Counted from the first letter of the stretch, positions 28,331 to 36,635 are shown. The stretch is 54,701 nucleotides of DNA from Actinomycetota bacterium (GCA_009702045.1 WLIV01000024.1:1-54701); one strand, 5' to 3'. Numbers and translations are program-made. Notes: a model not told the origin generated them from the sequence alone.

Positions 28331-29764
28331 TCAGCCTACGGTGGCCGCCGGGCTGAGCCGATCAGCAGTAGGTGCGCTGATGGTTGCCAAGAGAGCGGCA
28401 CCCAACTGATCCCAGATCGGCTGGAACGCGCTCGCTGTCGGTCCGTTGAGGATGACCACGAACTCCACCTCGTCAGCGCCCACCACGAAGAAGCCGCTCA
28501 ACGACTTCACTTCCTTCAACGACCCGGTCTTGCCCTGCAGCACATCGAGCAGACCCGCTTTGGTGAATGAGTCGGCGAGAGTGGAGCCATCCTGTCCGGC
28601 GCGCGCCATACCGGCGCCGACCGCGTCGCCCGCTGTTCCGCGCATCAGCACGGCCATCAGCGTGGCGCACGTGAGCTGGTTGTCGCGACTGAGCCCTGAA
28701 CCGTCCGTGAGTTGCAGGCCCACGACTGGGACACCCCATGTGGTGAGTTTCTGGGTCATCGCTGCCAGACCGTCGACCCGTGTGGCCTTCGCAGCCACCA
28801 CCTTGCCAATTTCCTTGACCAGCATCTCAGCCGTCAGGTTGTCGCTCGTCGCGAGCATCTCGTTGAGCAGATCACTGAGCGGGGCGGACTGAACCGAGGC
28901 GAGCACGCCAGCGCCGACCGGAGCGGTGCCCACCTTGCTGTCGCTGGCGACCGTGATGCCCTTGGCCTTCAGCAGGAGGTTGAACGCCCTCGCGCCGGCG
29001 AGCGCCGGATCCTTACCGATGACTCCGGCCCTGGTGGTGGAGTCGTTCACCACCAGCGCGCCGACCGGCGTGCCGTCGGCGACGGCGCGGATGTCGGCCG
29101 ACCAGCCAGGTGGGTAGGTCTCGGCGTCGTAGCGGCTTCCGTCGCCAATGATGCTGCCCGTGATGGAGGTGACACCGGCCGCTTTCAGCGCGTCGGCGAG
29201 GCCCTCAGCGCTCGTGGCATGCAACGGCGGACGTTTGTGCGTCGCACTGACCTTTGTGTACCACGCCTCGCTGAGGACCGGGTCGCCACCGCCGACGAGG
29301 TACACATCGCCGTTGATCACACCCGAGACCGGGGCCGGGCCGACCACCTGGGTGGTAAACGTGACGCCGGGGCCGAGCACGTCGAGCGCCACCGCAGCAA
29401 CCACGATCTTCAGGTTGCTTGCAGGGATGACGACGAGATCGGGGTTCACCGACTTGACCACGCGGTCGTTGATCCCCAACGCGGCACACGAGGTGCCATC
29501 GATCGCACCCAGCAGTGCTGCAGCAGCAGCCACCAGCGCAGTCCCGCGGGCATCGGTCGCGAGCGCGCCCGGAGCGCGACGCACCGAGAGCAAGGGACTC
29601 GCCAGTGGAATCGGGGCCACGACCGTGACCCCACCTGAGTCGGTGGAGATCGTCACCGTCGCAACCTTCGAGTTCGCCCACCACGCCAGCGCGCCGAGCC
29701 CCACAGCCGGTAGCGCAGCGACTACGCACAACACCGCAAGTGGGCTTCGGGCGCGGCGCGACAT
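28331..29764 (-). CDS. dacB: D-alanyl-D-alanine carboxypeptidase/endopeptidase, PBP4 (DacB) family
   Basis: This 477-residue exported penicillin-binding protein trims peptidoglycan side chains and may cut cross-links. A signal anchor spans residues 8-30. The active-site motifs are SNLK (Ser116, Lys119), SDN in ATSDNLTAEM and KTG in LQGKTGSL, in the order and spacing of peptidase family S13, with the large insertion between the first two motifs typical of PBP4. The start is ATG 29764; an in-frame extension upstream is not needed. Confidence 0.94.
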   Translation of the reverse strand: MSRRARSPLAVLCVVAALPAVGLGALAWWANSKVATVTISTDSGGVTVVAPIPLASPLLSVRRAPGALATDARGTALVAAAAALLGAIDGTSCAALGINDRVVKSVNPDLVVIPASNLKIVVAAVALDVLGPGVTFTTQVVGPAPVSGVINGDVYLVGGGDPVLSEAWYTKVSATHKRPPLHATSAEGLADALKAAGVTSITGSIIGDGSRYDAETYPPGWSADIRAVADGTPVGALVVNDSTTRAGVIGKDPALAGARAFNLLLKAKGITVASDSKVGTAPVGAGVLASVQSAPLSDLLNEMLATSDNLTAEMLVKEIGKVVAAKATRVDGLAAMTQKLTTWGVPVVGLQLTDGSGLSRDNQLTCATLMAVLMRGTAGDAVGAGMARAGQDGSTLADSFTKAGLLDVLQGKTGSLKEVKSLSGFFVVGADEVEFVVILNGPTASAFQPIWDQLGAALLATISAPTADRLSPAATVG

Positions 29765-29790
29765 GGTGTCTGATTCTACGAAGGGCGCCG

Positions 29791-29976
29791 TCAGTCGCGG
29801 CGGCGCGCGCTGCTCCGGTGGTCCAACCACGAGAGCAACGCCAGCACCACGAGCAGGCCTGTCAGCGGCCAACCCACGCTGTCGGCCAGGAGATGCTTGG
29901 GGTCGTGTGGCACGAAACGTTCAAGACCGGCGGTGGCCATCGCAGCCAATAGGAAGAAGATCGCACGGCGGTCCAT
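29791..29976 (-). CDS. Small membrane protein coupled to pit, 61 aa
   Basis: ATG 29976 overlaps the TGA of the phosphate transporter gene (TGATG), so translation is likely coupled. The 61 residues contain two hydrophobic segments (AIFFLLAAMATAGL and GWPLTGLLVVLALLSWL) around a polar hairpin loop, and end with an RSSARRRD basic tail. This is the shape of a small accessory subunit, but I recognise no family. Confidence 0.65.
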   Translation of the reverse strand: MDRRAIFFLLAAMATAGLERFVPHDPKHLLADSVGWPLTGLLVVLALLSWLDHRSSARRRD

Positions 29977-30986
29977 CAGTTGAACACCTCCACGAGCCAG
30001 TAGCACAACACGGCCACAGCAGCTGAGCCAGGGATAGTGAGCACCCATGCCCAGCCGACGCGTCTGGCGATGTTCCAACGAACAGCGGACATGCGGTTTG
30101 CTGAACCAACACCGACGATCGCTCCGGTGATCGTGTGCGTAGTGCTGACTGGGATGCCGTTCTTCGAAGCGAAGAACAGTGTCGCCGCGGCGGCACTCTC
30201 GGCGCACACACCACCCATCGGATCCAACCGAGTGAGCTTGGTACCCATCGTCCGCACGATCTTCCAACCACCGAACATGGTGCCCAACCCGATTGCCCCG
30301 TGGCACGACAGCACGATCCACAGCGGCAGACCGTCGGGGTGTTTCAACACATCAGGGTTGAGTTTGTTGGCACCGATCAACAGCGCGGCGATGATGCCCA
30401 TCGTCTTCTGCGCGTCGTTGGCCCCATGGCCGAGACTGAACGCTGCAGCCGACACCAACTGCAGGCCGCGGAAGGTCTTGTTCACCGCCCGCTTGGCGCG
30501 GATGCGATGCACGAACCAGGACGCCAGCACGATCAGTGTGAACGCCAGCGCCAGACCGATCAGCGGCGAGTAGAGAATGAACACTGCGGTCTTCTGCAGC
30601 GTCTTGACGTTCACCACATGGCCGCCTGCCTTGGCGATACCGGCCCCCACCATGCCGCCAATCAGCGCATGCGATGACGATGACGGCAGCCCCAGCCAGG
30701 CCGTGAGCACGTTCCAGAAGATTGCGCCCATCAAGCCGGCGAACACCAGACCGACGCTGATCACCCCCGGCCCACCGACGATTTTGGCAATCGCATTGGC
30801 GACCTCGAGGGGCAGCAGCAGGAACGCGATGAAGTTGAAGCTGGCGGCCCAGATGACCGCTTGCCATGGCTTCAGCACACGCGTGGCGACAACGGTGGCA
30901 ATCGAGTTGGCAGCGTCGTGGAAGCCGTTGACAAAATCGAAGACGAGCGCGATCGCCACGACCAGGATGACCATGAAGTTGGTCAT
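29976..30986 (-). CDS. pit: Inorganic phosphate transporter, PiT family
   Basis: A 336-residue, many-pass membrane carrier (about ten hydrophobic segments) for phosphate uptake, probably with protons or metal-phosphate. The two inverted PiT signatures are visible: DFVNGFHDAANSIATVVATRVL at the N-terminus and FSLGHGANDAQKTMGI in the second half, plus GIPVSTTHTITGAIVGVG. It follows the PhoU-like accessory gene by 2 bp and is under the PHO box upstream of that gene. Confidence 0.95.
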   Translation of the reverse strand: MTNFMVILVVAIALVFDFVNGFHDAANSIATVVATRVLKPWQAVIWAASFNFIAFLLLPLEVANAIAKIVGGPGVISVGLVFAGLMGAIFWNVLTAWLGLPSSSSHALIGGMVGAGIAKAGGHVVNVKTLQKTAVFILYSPLIGLALAFTLIVLASWFVHRIRAKRAVNKTFRGLQLVSAAAFSLGHGANDAQKTMGIIAALLIGANKLNPDVLKHPDGLPLWIVLSCHGAIGLGTMFGGWKIVRTMGTKLTRLDPMGGVCAESAAAATLFFASKNGIPVSTTHTITGAIVGVGSANRMSAVRWNIARRVGWAWVLTIPGSAAVAVLCYWLVEVFN

Positions 30987-30988
30987 GA

Positions 30989-31606
30989 TCAGGAGTGCTT
31001 CACCGCGATCGACTGCACTTCGTCACTGGCGTCCTCAACCGCATCGATCGCGCTCTCAATCGCCTCCACGACGTCCTTCCAACGGAGAATGTCGAGGGCA
31101 TCGTGACGCCCAGAGAACAGCTCGGCCATGACGGTGCGGAACACACCGTCGGCCTCACTTTCGAGGCGCTCGATCTCGTCGATCAATGGTGTCAGGTCGC
31201 GGAAGTTGCGCAGTCCCTTGACGAGCAAGACATTCTTTGCCGTGATCTCGACAAGGATGCGCGTCAGGTTGTCGACGCCAGGCAGTGGCGTACCGATTTG
31301 GTGCTGCAGCGCCGAATCGGCAGCGGCGCGCATCTCGTCGAGCACGTCGTCCAACGAGTTGGCCAGCGACTGGATGTCCTCGCGGTCGAACGGCGTCACG
31401 ATCGAGGTCTCCAGCCGCTGACGGACCTGGCGCAGCACGCCGTCGGCCTTCTTCTCCGCATCGACGATTGCCTGTGCCTGCTCAGCGACAATCGGGAGCG
31501 ACGACATCAAGGTGCGCAGCACCTGTGCGGTGTCGGCAGCGATCTGTGCCTGCTCATCGAAGAGTGGGTAGAAACTCTCATCACGGGGAATCAGGCGGAA
31601 GCGCAT
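30989..31606 (-). CDS. PhoU-like DUF47 family phosphate transport regulator
   Basis: A 205-residue, all-helical cytoplasmic protein of the DUF47/TIGR00153 group. It starts MRFRLIPRDESFYPLFDEQA, a typical opening for this family, and contains the metal-binding-like TPFDREDIQSLANSLDDVLDEM and a matching repeat LRWKDVVEAIESAIDAVEDASDEV near the C-terminus. DUF47 genes usually sit directly before pit, as here, and are thought to regulate the carrier. It is the first gene of the pap-pit transcript. Confidence 0.92.
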   Translation of the reverse strand: MRFRLIPRDESFYPLFDEQAQIAADTAQVLRTLMSSLPIVAEQAQAIVDAEKKADGVLRQVRQRLETSIVTPFDREDIQSLANSLDDVLDEMRAAADSALQHQIGTPLPGVDNLTRILVEITAKNVLLVKGLRNFRDLTPLIDEIERLESEADGVFRTVMAELFSGRHDALDILRWKDVVEAIESAIDAVEDASDEVQSIAVKHS

Positions 31607-31641
31607 GGATCGTCCTCGAAGTCGTGCGGCGGTTCGGCGGC

Positions 31642-31647
31642 ACTCTA
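31642..31647 (-). promoter_or_regulatory. Possible -10 element of the pap-pit promoter
   Basis: TAGAGT on the minus strand lies immediately downstream of the PHO box array and 35 bp before the start codon. No good -35 is present where one would be expected; that position is inside the PHO box, as in PhoP-activated promoters. Confidence 0.4.
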
Positions 31648-31649
31648 TG

Positions 31650-31693
31650 CGAAGGTGAACGCACGGTGGCTATTCGCTGAACTCGGGGTGAAC
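31650..31693 (-). promoter_or_regulatory. PHO box array, four 11-bp units
   Basis: On the minus strand four units follow one another in exact 11-bp phase: GTTCACCCCGA, GTTCAGCGAAT, AGCCACCGTGC and GTTCACCTTCG. The actinobacterial PhoP box is a direct repeat of GTTCACC plus four bases. Units 1 and 4 are perfect, unit 2 has one mismatch and unit 3 is degenerate. It should place the phosphate transporter under phosphate-starvation control. Confidence 0.8.
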
Positions 31694-31698
31694 GACCT

Positions 31699-33219
31699 TC
31701 AGCGGATGGAATCGACGACGTCGTTCAACGCCCTTGTCGTCGCTGCTGTGTCGTACTCAGCGAAACGCTGGGCAAACTCCCATCTCGCCGCTCTGCGAGC
31801 CTGATCCATCCGCTCGGTCAGCCGTCCAAGGGCCAGCAAGGTCGAGGCCCCGGCGCCACCGGTGTACAACTCGTCGGCGAACCCGGTGAGCTGCGTCACG
31901 TGCACTTCGGCATCCTGGTGCGCTCCAAGATTGTCCTGCAGTACCTTCAGCCGCTTCACGTAGCGCCGTCGGGGTGCCGCCGCGAACAGCGTGCCGAAAC
32001 ACTCCAGCAGATATCGCAGCCGTTTGGTGTCCTTGCGGAGGTCGTGCACCTGCTCGGCAGGAGACTCTGGAGTAATCAGCCGTCCCCGTTCAATCAGCAC
32101 GCGATGACTGCGCAGGATCAACTGCGCGACTGTCGCGTCCAGCGGGGCGTGCCCGGAATCGCCCGATCGGGTGTGAGGTGCCGCCAGCCACCGCTGCCAG
32201 TCGGCGAGTACGGCCAACGACTCGGGGGAGCGCAGCACCTTCCCAAGTTCTGCGTGCTCCGCCACGGCCCGATCGCGTAGGAGCAGGCGGAGCGGCTCCA
32301 GATCAGCAACCGTCTCGGGAGTCAGGTCGGCGGTGTAGCGCGGCCACCTCTGCAGGTACACGTCGAGGTCCCGTGCGGCAGAGCTAGAGGAGGCCAGGTG
32401 GCCCAGCCCAGTACGGGCAGCCTCCACCTCCGGCGCAGCGAGTACCGACCGGCCAGCCGTGACTATCGATCGTGTGCGGCGCAGCGCAACGCGAAAGTCG
32501 TGCAGGAATTGGGCATCGACGTCATCGGCGACACCGCTCCACATCGCTGCCAGCACTGTTGCAAGATCAGCGAGCACCAGCCGAAATCCTTCGTCCGAGG
32601 CCATACCCGGCTCGAGTGCAGTGCGGGGCGACGCGTCGAAACCACCGAGGGTGCGACCGGCTTTGCGTACTACATAGTCGACCACATCGCCATCGATCGG
32701 CTGTGCCCCTGCGGCCTCGAGCTCAGCGATCAACGCCCGGCCAACACGCCGCGACCCGCGCACGAGATGGACTTCCAACACGTCTACGGAATCAGCCTTC
32801 AGGTGGTCCATGCGCACGGAAGCAGTGCGTTCCAGCTGAACGAGAGGTGCCCCATCGGCCCCGATGACACGACCAAAGCGATGGCGACCAGCGACCGACA
32901 GCTGAGGAACCAATGACCGATGTCCCACGGCGGCGGTGACTGCCGACCGCAGAGCGCCGAACGGAAGCTGCTCGGCCCGAGTGGGCAGCGCCTCGGCCAC
33001 CAAGGCTTCACTGATCGTCCCGCGACCGCGCAAGTCCGCGCGGCGGCCATCCACAATTGTCAGTCGCAGTCCGCTGGCCGCTAGCCGGCCGTCGAAGGTG
33101 TCCACGTCCGTCAGGGTCCGGTGGTCCGCATCGTCCCAGGTGACTCCGGCGGTGCGCAGCGCTGCGGTGGTGCGGACGCGAACCGATCGATCAATCGCAA
33201 ACACGCTGACGTCGGCCAC
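31699..33219 (-). CDS. CHAD domain protein with degenerate CYTH-like N-terminus
   Basis: The 506-residue protein has a C-terminal CHAD domain (about 205-500), rich in conserved basic and His residues: FLHDFRVALRRTRSIV, ARDLDVYLQRW, VHDLRKDTKRLRYLLE and LQDNLGAHQDAEVH. CHAD helices bind polyphosphate. The N-terminal ~190 residues look like CYTH (for example TDVDTFDGRLAASGLRLTIV), but the usual EXEXK strand is absent, so triphosphatase activity is doubtful. The start is GTG 33219. It stands beside a PHO-box-controlled phosphate transporter, suggesting a role in polyphosphate storage or localisation. Confidence 0.88.
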   Translation of the reverse strand: MADVSVFAIDRSVRVRTTAALRTAGVTWDDADHRTLTDVDTFDGRLAASGLRLTIVDGRRADLRGRGTISEALVAEALPTRAEQLPFGALRSAVTAAVGHRSLVPQLSVAGRHRFGRVIGADGAPLVQLERTASVRMDHLKADSVDVLEVHLVRGSRRVGRALIAELEAAGAQPIDGDVVDYVVRKAGRTLGGFDASPRTALEPGMASDEGFRLVLADLATVLAAMWSGVADDVDAQFLHDFRVALRRTRSIVTAGRSVLAAPEVEAARTGLGHLASSSSAARDLDVYLQRWPRYTADLTPETVADLEPLRLLLRDRAVAEHAELGKVLRSPESLAVLADWQRWLAAPHTRSGDSGHAPLDATVAQLILRSHRVLIERGRLITPESPAEQVHDLRKDTKRLRYLLECFGTLFAAAPRRRYVKRLKVLQDNLGAHQDAEVHVTQLTGFADELYTGGAGASTLLALGRLTERMDQARRAARWEFAQRFAEYDTAATTRALNDVVDSIR

Positions 33220-33319
33220 AGTGACGAACGTACCGGACAGAACAGGCGGCCGCCACAGAGTTCACCTGCGAGCAGCCAACGGTTCATCTCGGCATCATGT
33301 CGCGCCCGAAAACGGCACA

Positions 33320-33347
33320 CGGGCGCCGCCCCGAAAGACGACGCCCG
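33320..33347 (-). terminator. Hairpin after rplQ
   Basis: CGGGCG and CGCCCG arms (with extra partial pairing) around a GAAA-containing centre, 30 bp after the rplQ stop. The minus-strand sequence beyond includes GCCGTTTTCG. It probably ends the alpha operon. Confidence 0.5.
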
Positions 33348-33376
33348 ATGCTCAGTACTGGTTGGTCGTGGCGAAC

Positions 33377-33748
33377 TCAGACGAGTTCGATACGAGCCAT
33401 CTGGGCGTTGTCGCCCTGGCGCGGTCCGAGCTTGAGGATGCGCAGGTAGCCACCGTTGCGCTCGGCGTAGCGCGGGGCCACGTCGGCGACGAGCTTGTGC
33501 GTCATTTCCTTGTCGCCCAGGTAGCCCTGGATCTGGCGGATGCGGTGAATACGCGCCGGGCCTTCGTCCTGAGCCTTCTTGGCCTTGGTGATCAGCTTCT
33601 CGGCGATGGGGCGCAAGGCCTTGGCCTTGGCTTCGGTGGTGACGATCGCCTCGGCGGCGATCAACGATGCAGCCATGTTGGCCATCATCAGTCGTTGGTG
33701 CTGCGAGCTGCCGCCGAAATTGGGGCCTCTACGGGGTGTTGCGGGCAT
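33377..33748 (-). CDS. rplQ: 50S ribosomal protein L17
   Basis: 123 residues. It has the L17 core HQRLMMANMAASLIAAEAIVTTEAKAKALRPIAEKLITKAK, then YAERNGGYLRILKLGPRQGDNAQMARIELV at the C-terminus. It is the last gene of the infA-to-rplQ operon, 31 bp after rpoA. Confidence 0.98.
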   Translation of the reverse strand: MPATPRRGPNFGGSSQHQRLMMANMAASLIAAEAIVTTEAKAKALRPIAEKLITKAKKAQDEGPARIHRIRQIQGYLGDKEMTHKLVADVAPRYAERNGGYLRILKLGPRQGDNAQMARIELV

Positions 33749-33779
33749 GGTGTGGTTCTCCTCTTACAGCGTTCTGTAC

Positions 33780-34712
33780 TCAGCCGCGCAGCGTCAGGCC
33801 GCGCTCGTCGAGCTTCTGCTTCACTTCGTCCAGGCTCTTCTGCCCAAAGTTGGTGATGTTCAGCAGGTCATCTTCGGTCTTGGTGAGCAGTTCGCCCACC
33901 GTGTTGATCTGAGCGCGCTTGAGGCAGTTACGCGGGCGCTCGGACAGGTCGAGGTCCTCGATCGGGAGATCCAGATCCGGGGAGGTGCTGGCAGTGCTGG
34001 CCACTTCGCCAAGCTCAAGGCCCTGCGGCTCGTCGCTCAGATCGGCGATCAGTGCCACCAACGAACGCAGCGTGTCGCCGGCCGAGGCCAACGCTTCACG
34101 CGGCGAGATGCTGCCGTCGGTCTCGATGTCGATGACGAGGCGCTCGAAGTTCGTGCTCTGCTCCACGCGAGTGGGCTCGATCTCGAACATCACGCGGCGC
34201 ACCGGCGAGAAGATCGCATCGATCGGCACGACGCCGATGATGCGGTTCTGCGTGTCGCGGTCGCTGGACAAGTAGCCACGGCCACGGCCGACGGTGAGGT
34301 CGACAGCAAGGCGAGCCTTCGCGTTCAGCGTGGCGATGACGATGTCCTTGTTGAGGATCTCGATCTCAGTGGGGCACTTGATGTCGCCGGCGGTGATGAC
34401 CGCCGGACCACGAACATCGAGACGCAGCGTGATGTCCTCGTCCGAGGTGCTGGTGACCACGACGTCCTTGATGTTCAAGATGACGTCGGTGACATCCTCA
34501 CTCACACCCTGGATGGTGTCGAACTCGTGCAACGCGTCGTCGAAACGCACCGCCGTGATCGCTGCACCAGGGATGCTGGAGAGCAGACAACGGCGTAGCG
34601 AGTTGCCGATGGTGTGACCGAACCCAGGCTCGAGCGGACCGACGGCGAACCGCTGGCGCGTGGAGTTGTCGTCGCCGATGGCTTCGACGGTGGGGCGCTG
34701 GATGACGAGCAT
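33780..34712 (-). CDS. rpoA: DNA-directed RNA polymerase subunit alpha
   Basis: 310 residues. The N-terminal assembly domain has the signature EPGFGHTIGNSLRRCLLSSIPGAAITAVR and the second-domain TLNAKARLAVDLTVGRGRGY. The C-terminal DNA- and activator-binding domain (about 235-305) has LSERPRNCLKRAQINTVGELL and FGQKSLDEVKQKLDERGL. The length is normal. Confidence 0.98.
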   Translation of the reverse strand: MLVIQRPTVEAIGDDNSTRQRFAVGPLEPGFGHTIGNSLRRCLLSSIPGAAITAVRFDDALHEFDTIQGVSEDVTDVILNIKDVVVTSTSDEDITLRLDVRGPAVITAGDIKCPTEIEILNKDIVIATLNAKARLAVDLTVGRGRGYLSSDRDTQNRIIGVVPIDAIFSPVRRVMFEIEPTRVEQSTNFERLVIDIETDGSISPREALASAGDTLRSLVALIADLSDEPQGLELGEVASTASTSPDLDLPIEDLDLSERPRNCLKRAQINTVGELLTKTEDDLLNITNFGQKSLDEVKQKLDERGLTLRG

Positions 34713-34745
34713 GAAGGGTGCCTCTGAACGGGGAAAGTAGCTGGA

Positions 34746-35363
34746 TTACTTCGAGTAGAGCTCGACGATGAGGGATTCGCGAACGGGCACGTCGATGTGC
34801 TCACGCTGCGGAAGATCGCGCACGGTGACCTGCTTGCCTCCGTCACCGACCTCGAGCCAACCGACCACCTTGCGGTCGAGAACGTCGAGGTTGTGCTGGA
34901 TGACAATCATCGCCTGTGCCTTGGCCGACAGTGCGATGACGTCGCCCTTCTTCACGCGATAGCTGCGGATGTCGACGCGCTTGCCGTTGACCAGGATGAG
35001 ACCATGGCTGACGAACTGACCCGACTGCGGCCGGGTACTGGCGAAGCCGGCGCGGAAGACGATGTTGTCGAGACGCTGCTCGAGCAGACGCAGGAGGTTC
35101 TCACCCGTCGGGCCCTGCAAACGCACGGCTTCGTCGTAGGTGTTGCGGAACTGACGCTCGAGGACGCAGTAGATGTACTTCGCCTTCTGCTTCTCCTGCA
35201 GTTGCGCGAGGTACTCGCTGCCGGCGTTGCGGCGACGGGTACGGCCGTGCTGACCCGGGGGGAAGGGACGACGCTCGAGCGCCTTGCGCCCCTTGTCGTT
35301 CTCAAAGATGTTGATGCCGAGGCGACGCGAGATGCGCACCTTCGGGCCGGTGTAACGAGCCAT
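34746..35363 (-). CDS. rpsD: 30S ribosomal protein S4
   Basis: 205 residues. The start MARYTGPKVRISRRLGINIF is the zinc-free (C-minus) form of S4. The S4 RNA-binding domain includes LEQRLDNIVFRAGFASTRPQ and RQFVSHGLILVNGKRVDI-like sequence. It initiates small-subunit assembly and lies in the alpha operon between rpsK and rpoA. Confidence 0.98.
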   Translation of the reverse strand: MARYTGPKVRISRRLGINIFENDKGRKALERRPFPPGQHGRTRRRNAGSEYLAQLQEKQKAKYIYCVLERQFRNTYDEAVRLQGPTGENLLRLLEQRLDNIVFRAGFASTRPQSGQFVSHGLILVNGKRVDIRSYRVKKGDVIALSAKAQAMIVIQHNLDVLDRKVVGWLEVGDGGKQVTVRDLPQREHIDVPVRESLIVELYSK

Positions 35364-35369
35364 GTGAGA

Positions 35370-35768
35370 TCAGGTCCTGCGACGCTTCGGCTGGCGGCAG
35401 CCGTTGTGGGGTACGGGGGTGACATCCTTGATCGAGGTGACCTCGATGCCGGTGTTCTGAATACTGCGAACTGCAGTGTCGCGACCCGAACCCGGGCCCT
35501 TCACCTGCACTTCGACGCGGCGCAGACCATGCTCCATTGCAGCGCGGGCAGCCTTCTCGGCTGCCATCTGCGCGGCGAACGGCGTGCTCTTGCGCGAGCC
35601 CTTGAAGCCCACGCCACCGGAGGACGCCCACGAGATGACGTTGCCTTCGGTGTCGGTGATCGAGACGATCGTGTTGTTGAACGAGCTCTTGATGTGGACG
35701 ACACCGTTGGTGACGTTCTTGCGCTCGCGCTTGCGGGGGCGACGACCGCCCGGCTTCGGCTTGGCCAT
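35370..35768 (-). CDS. rpsK: 30S ribosomal protein S11
   Basis: 132 residues. Recognised by [45 protein letters not shown] and the C-terminal [18 protein letters not shown]. Its ATG shares one base with the rpsM stop (TAATG), implying coupling. Confidence 0.98.
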   Translation of the reverse strand: MAKPKPGGRRPRKRERKNVTNGVVHIKSSFNNTIVSITDTEGNVISWASSGGVGFKGSRKSTPFAAQMAAEKAARAAMEHGLRRVEVQVKGPGSGRDTAVRSIQNTGIEVTSIKDVTPVPHNGCRQPKRRRT

Positions 35769-36148
35769 TACTTCCTCACAGCCTTCTTCTTGTTTGCAAC
35801 GGTCTTCTTCGGTCCCTTACGGGTGCGAGCGTTGGTGTGGGTGCGCTGGCCGCGGACGGGCAGACCCTTGCGGTGGCGGACGCCCTGGTAGCACCCGATC
35901 TCGATCTTGCGCTTGATGTCCTGTGCGACATCGCGACGCAAGTCGCCCTCGACGGTGATGTTCGTCTCGACCCAGCCACGGATCTTGTTGATCTCGTCCT
36001 CGGTCAAGTTGCGAACGCGCTGATTCGGGTCGAGACCCGTTTCGGCGCAGATGCGCTGAGCAGTGGGCTTGCCAATGCCAAAGATGTAGGTGAGCGAAAT
36101 TTCCAACCGCTTTTCGCGGGGAATGTCGACGCCGGAAATACGTGCCAT
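35768..36148 (-). CDS. rpsM: 30S ribosomal protein S13
   Basis: 126 residues. It starts [22 protein letters not shown] and has the [22 protein letters not shown] signature, with a Lys-rich tail ([13 protein letters not shown]). It contacts the P-site tRNA and L5 across the intersubunit bridge. It follows rpmJ by 16 bp. Confidence 0.98.
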   Translation of the reverse strand: MARISGVDIPREKRLEISLTYIFGIGKPTAQRICAETGLDPNQRVRNLTEDEINKIRGWVETNITVEGDLRRDVAQDIKRKIEIGCYQGVRHRKGLPVRGQRTHTNARTRKGPKKTVANKKKAVRK

Positions 36149-36164
36149 CGTGCGATCTTCTCTT

Positions 36165-36278
36165 TCAGCCCTGGCGTTGCTTGTGACGGGGGTTCTCGCA
36201 AATCACGCGCACGCTGCCATGGCGGCGGATGACCTTGCACTTCTCGCAAATTTTCTTGACGCTCGGTCGAACCTTCAT
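36165..36278 (-). CDS. rpmJ: 50S ribosomal protein L36
   Basis: A 37-residue zinc ribbon protein: [20 protein letters not shown] followed by a [11 protein letters not shown] end. The four metal ligands (CEKC, then C and H) are all present, so this is the zinc-binding C-plus form. It lies between infA and rpsM as usual. Confidence 0.97.
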   Translation of the reverse strand: MKVRPSVKKICEKCKVIRRHGSVRVICENPRHKQRQG

Positions 36279-36304
36279 GGTGTACGTGCTTTCTCGTGAC
36301 CGGA

Positions 36305-36529
36305 TTACTTGTAGCGATACGTGATGCGACCCCGGGTGAGGTCGTAGGGAGTGAGTTCTACCTGCACCTTGTCTCCGGGGAGGATACGGATGTAGTGCAT
36401 CCGCATCTTTCCGGAGATGTGCGCCAGGACCTTGTGCCCATTCTCCAATTCGACCCTGAACATCGCGTTCGGGAGCGATTCGGAAATCGTGCCTTCCAGC
36501 ACGATGGCGTCGTCTTTGGGCTTGGGCAG
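36305..36529 (-). CDS. infA: Translation initiation factor IF-1, apparent CTG start
   Basis: The 74-residue OB-fold factor binds the 30S A-site. The core [20 protein letters not shown] followed by [20 protein letters not shown] is unmistakable. No ATG exists in frame between the upstream stop and this core. The only start giving the family's conserved N-terminus is CTG 36529, which yields (M)[13 protein letters not shown] and has AGGAGG five bases upstream. The alternative GTG at 36502 would remove nine conserved residues and lacks a ribosome site. It is the first gene of the alpha operon. Confidence 0.93.
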   Translation of the reverse strand: MPKPKDDAIVLEGTISESLPNAMFRVELENGHKVLAHISGKMRMHYIRILPGDKVQVELTPYDLTRGRITYRYK

Positions 36530-36635
36530 AACTGCCTCCTCGATCGTTGGGACTCATTACCTGTTAGTTGCCTGACAGGCACCCGATGAGCACAGACATG
36601 CCGGGGCACGCCAAGGCTCGCAGGGCCGAGGGGCA

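Noticed and set aside
29791-30321. A 176-codon minus-strand frame covering the small membrane gene and the end of pit
   Set aside because: Its first two thirds overlap pit in another frame; only the last 61 codons, from ATG 29976, are plausible.
36560-36600. An 11-codon leader peptide (starting at ATG 36599, minus strand) before infA
   Set aside because: It has no ribosome site and no run of regulatory codons; the chance of such a short frame is high.
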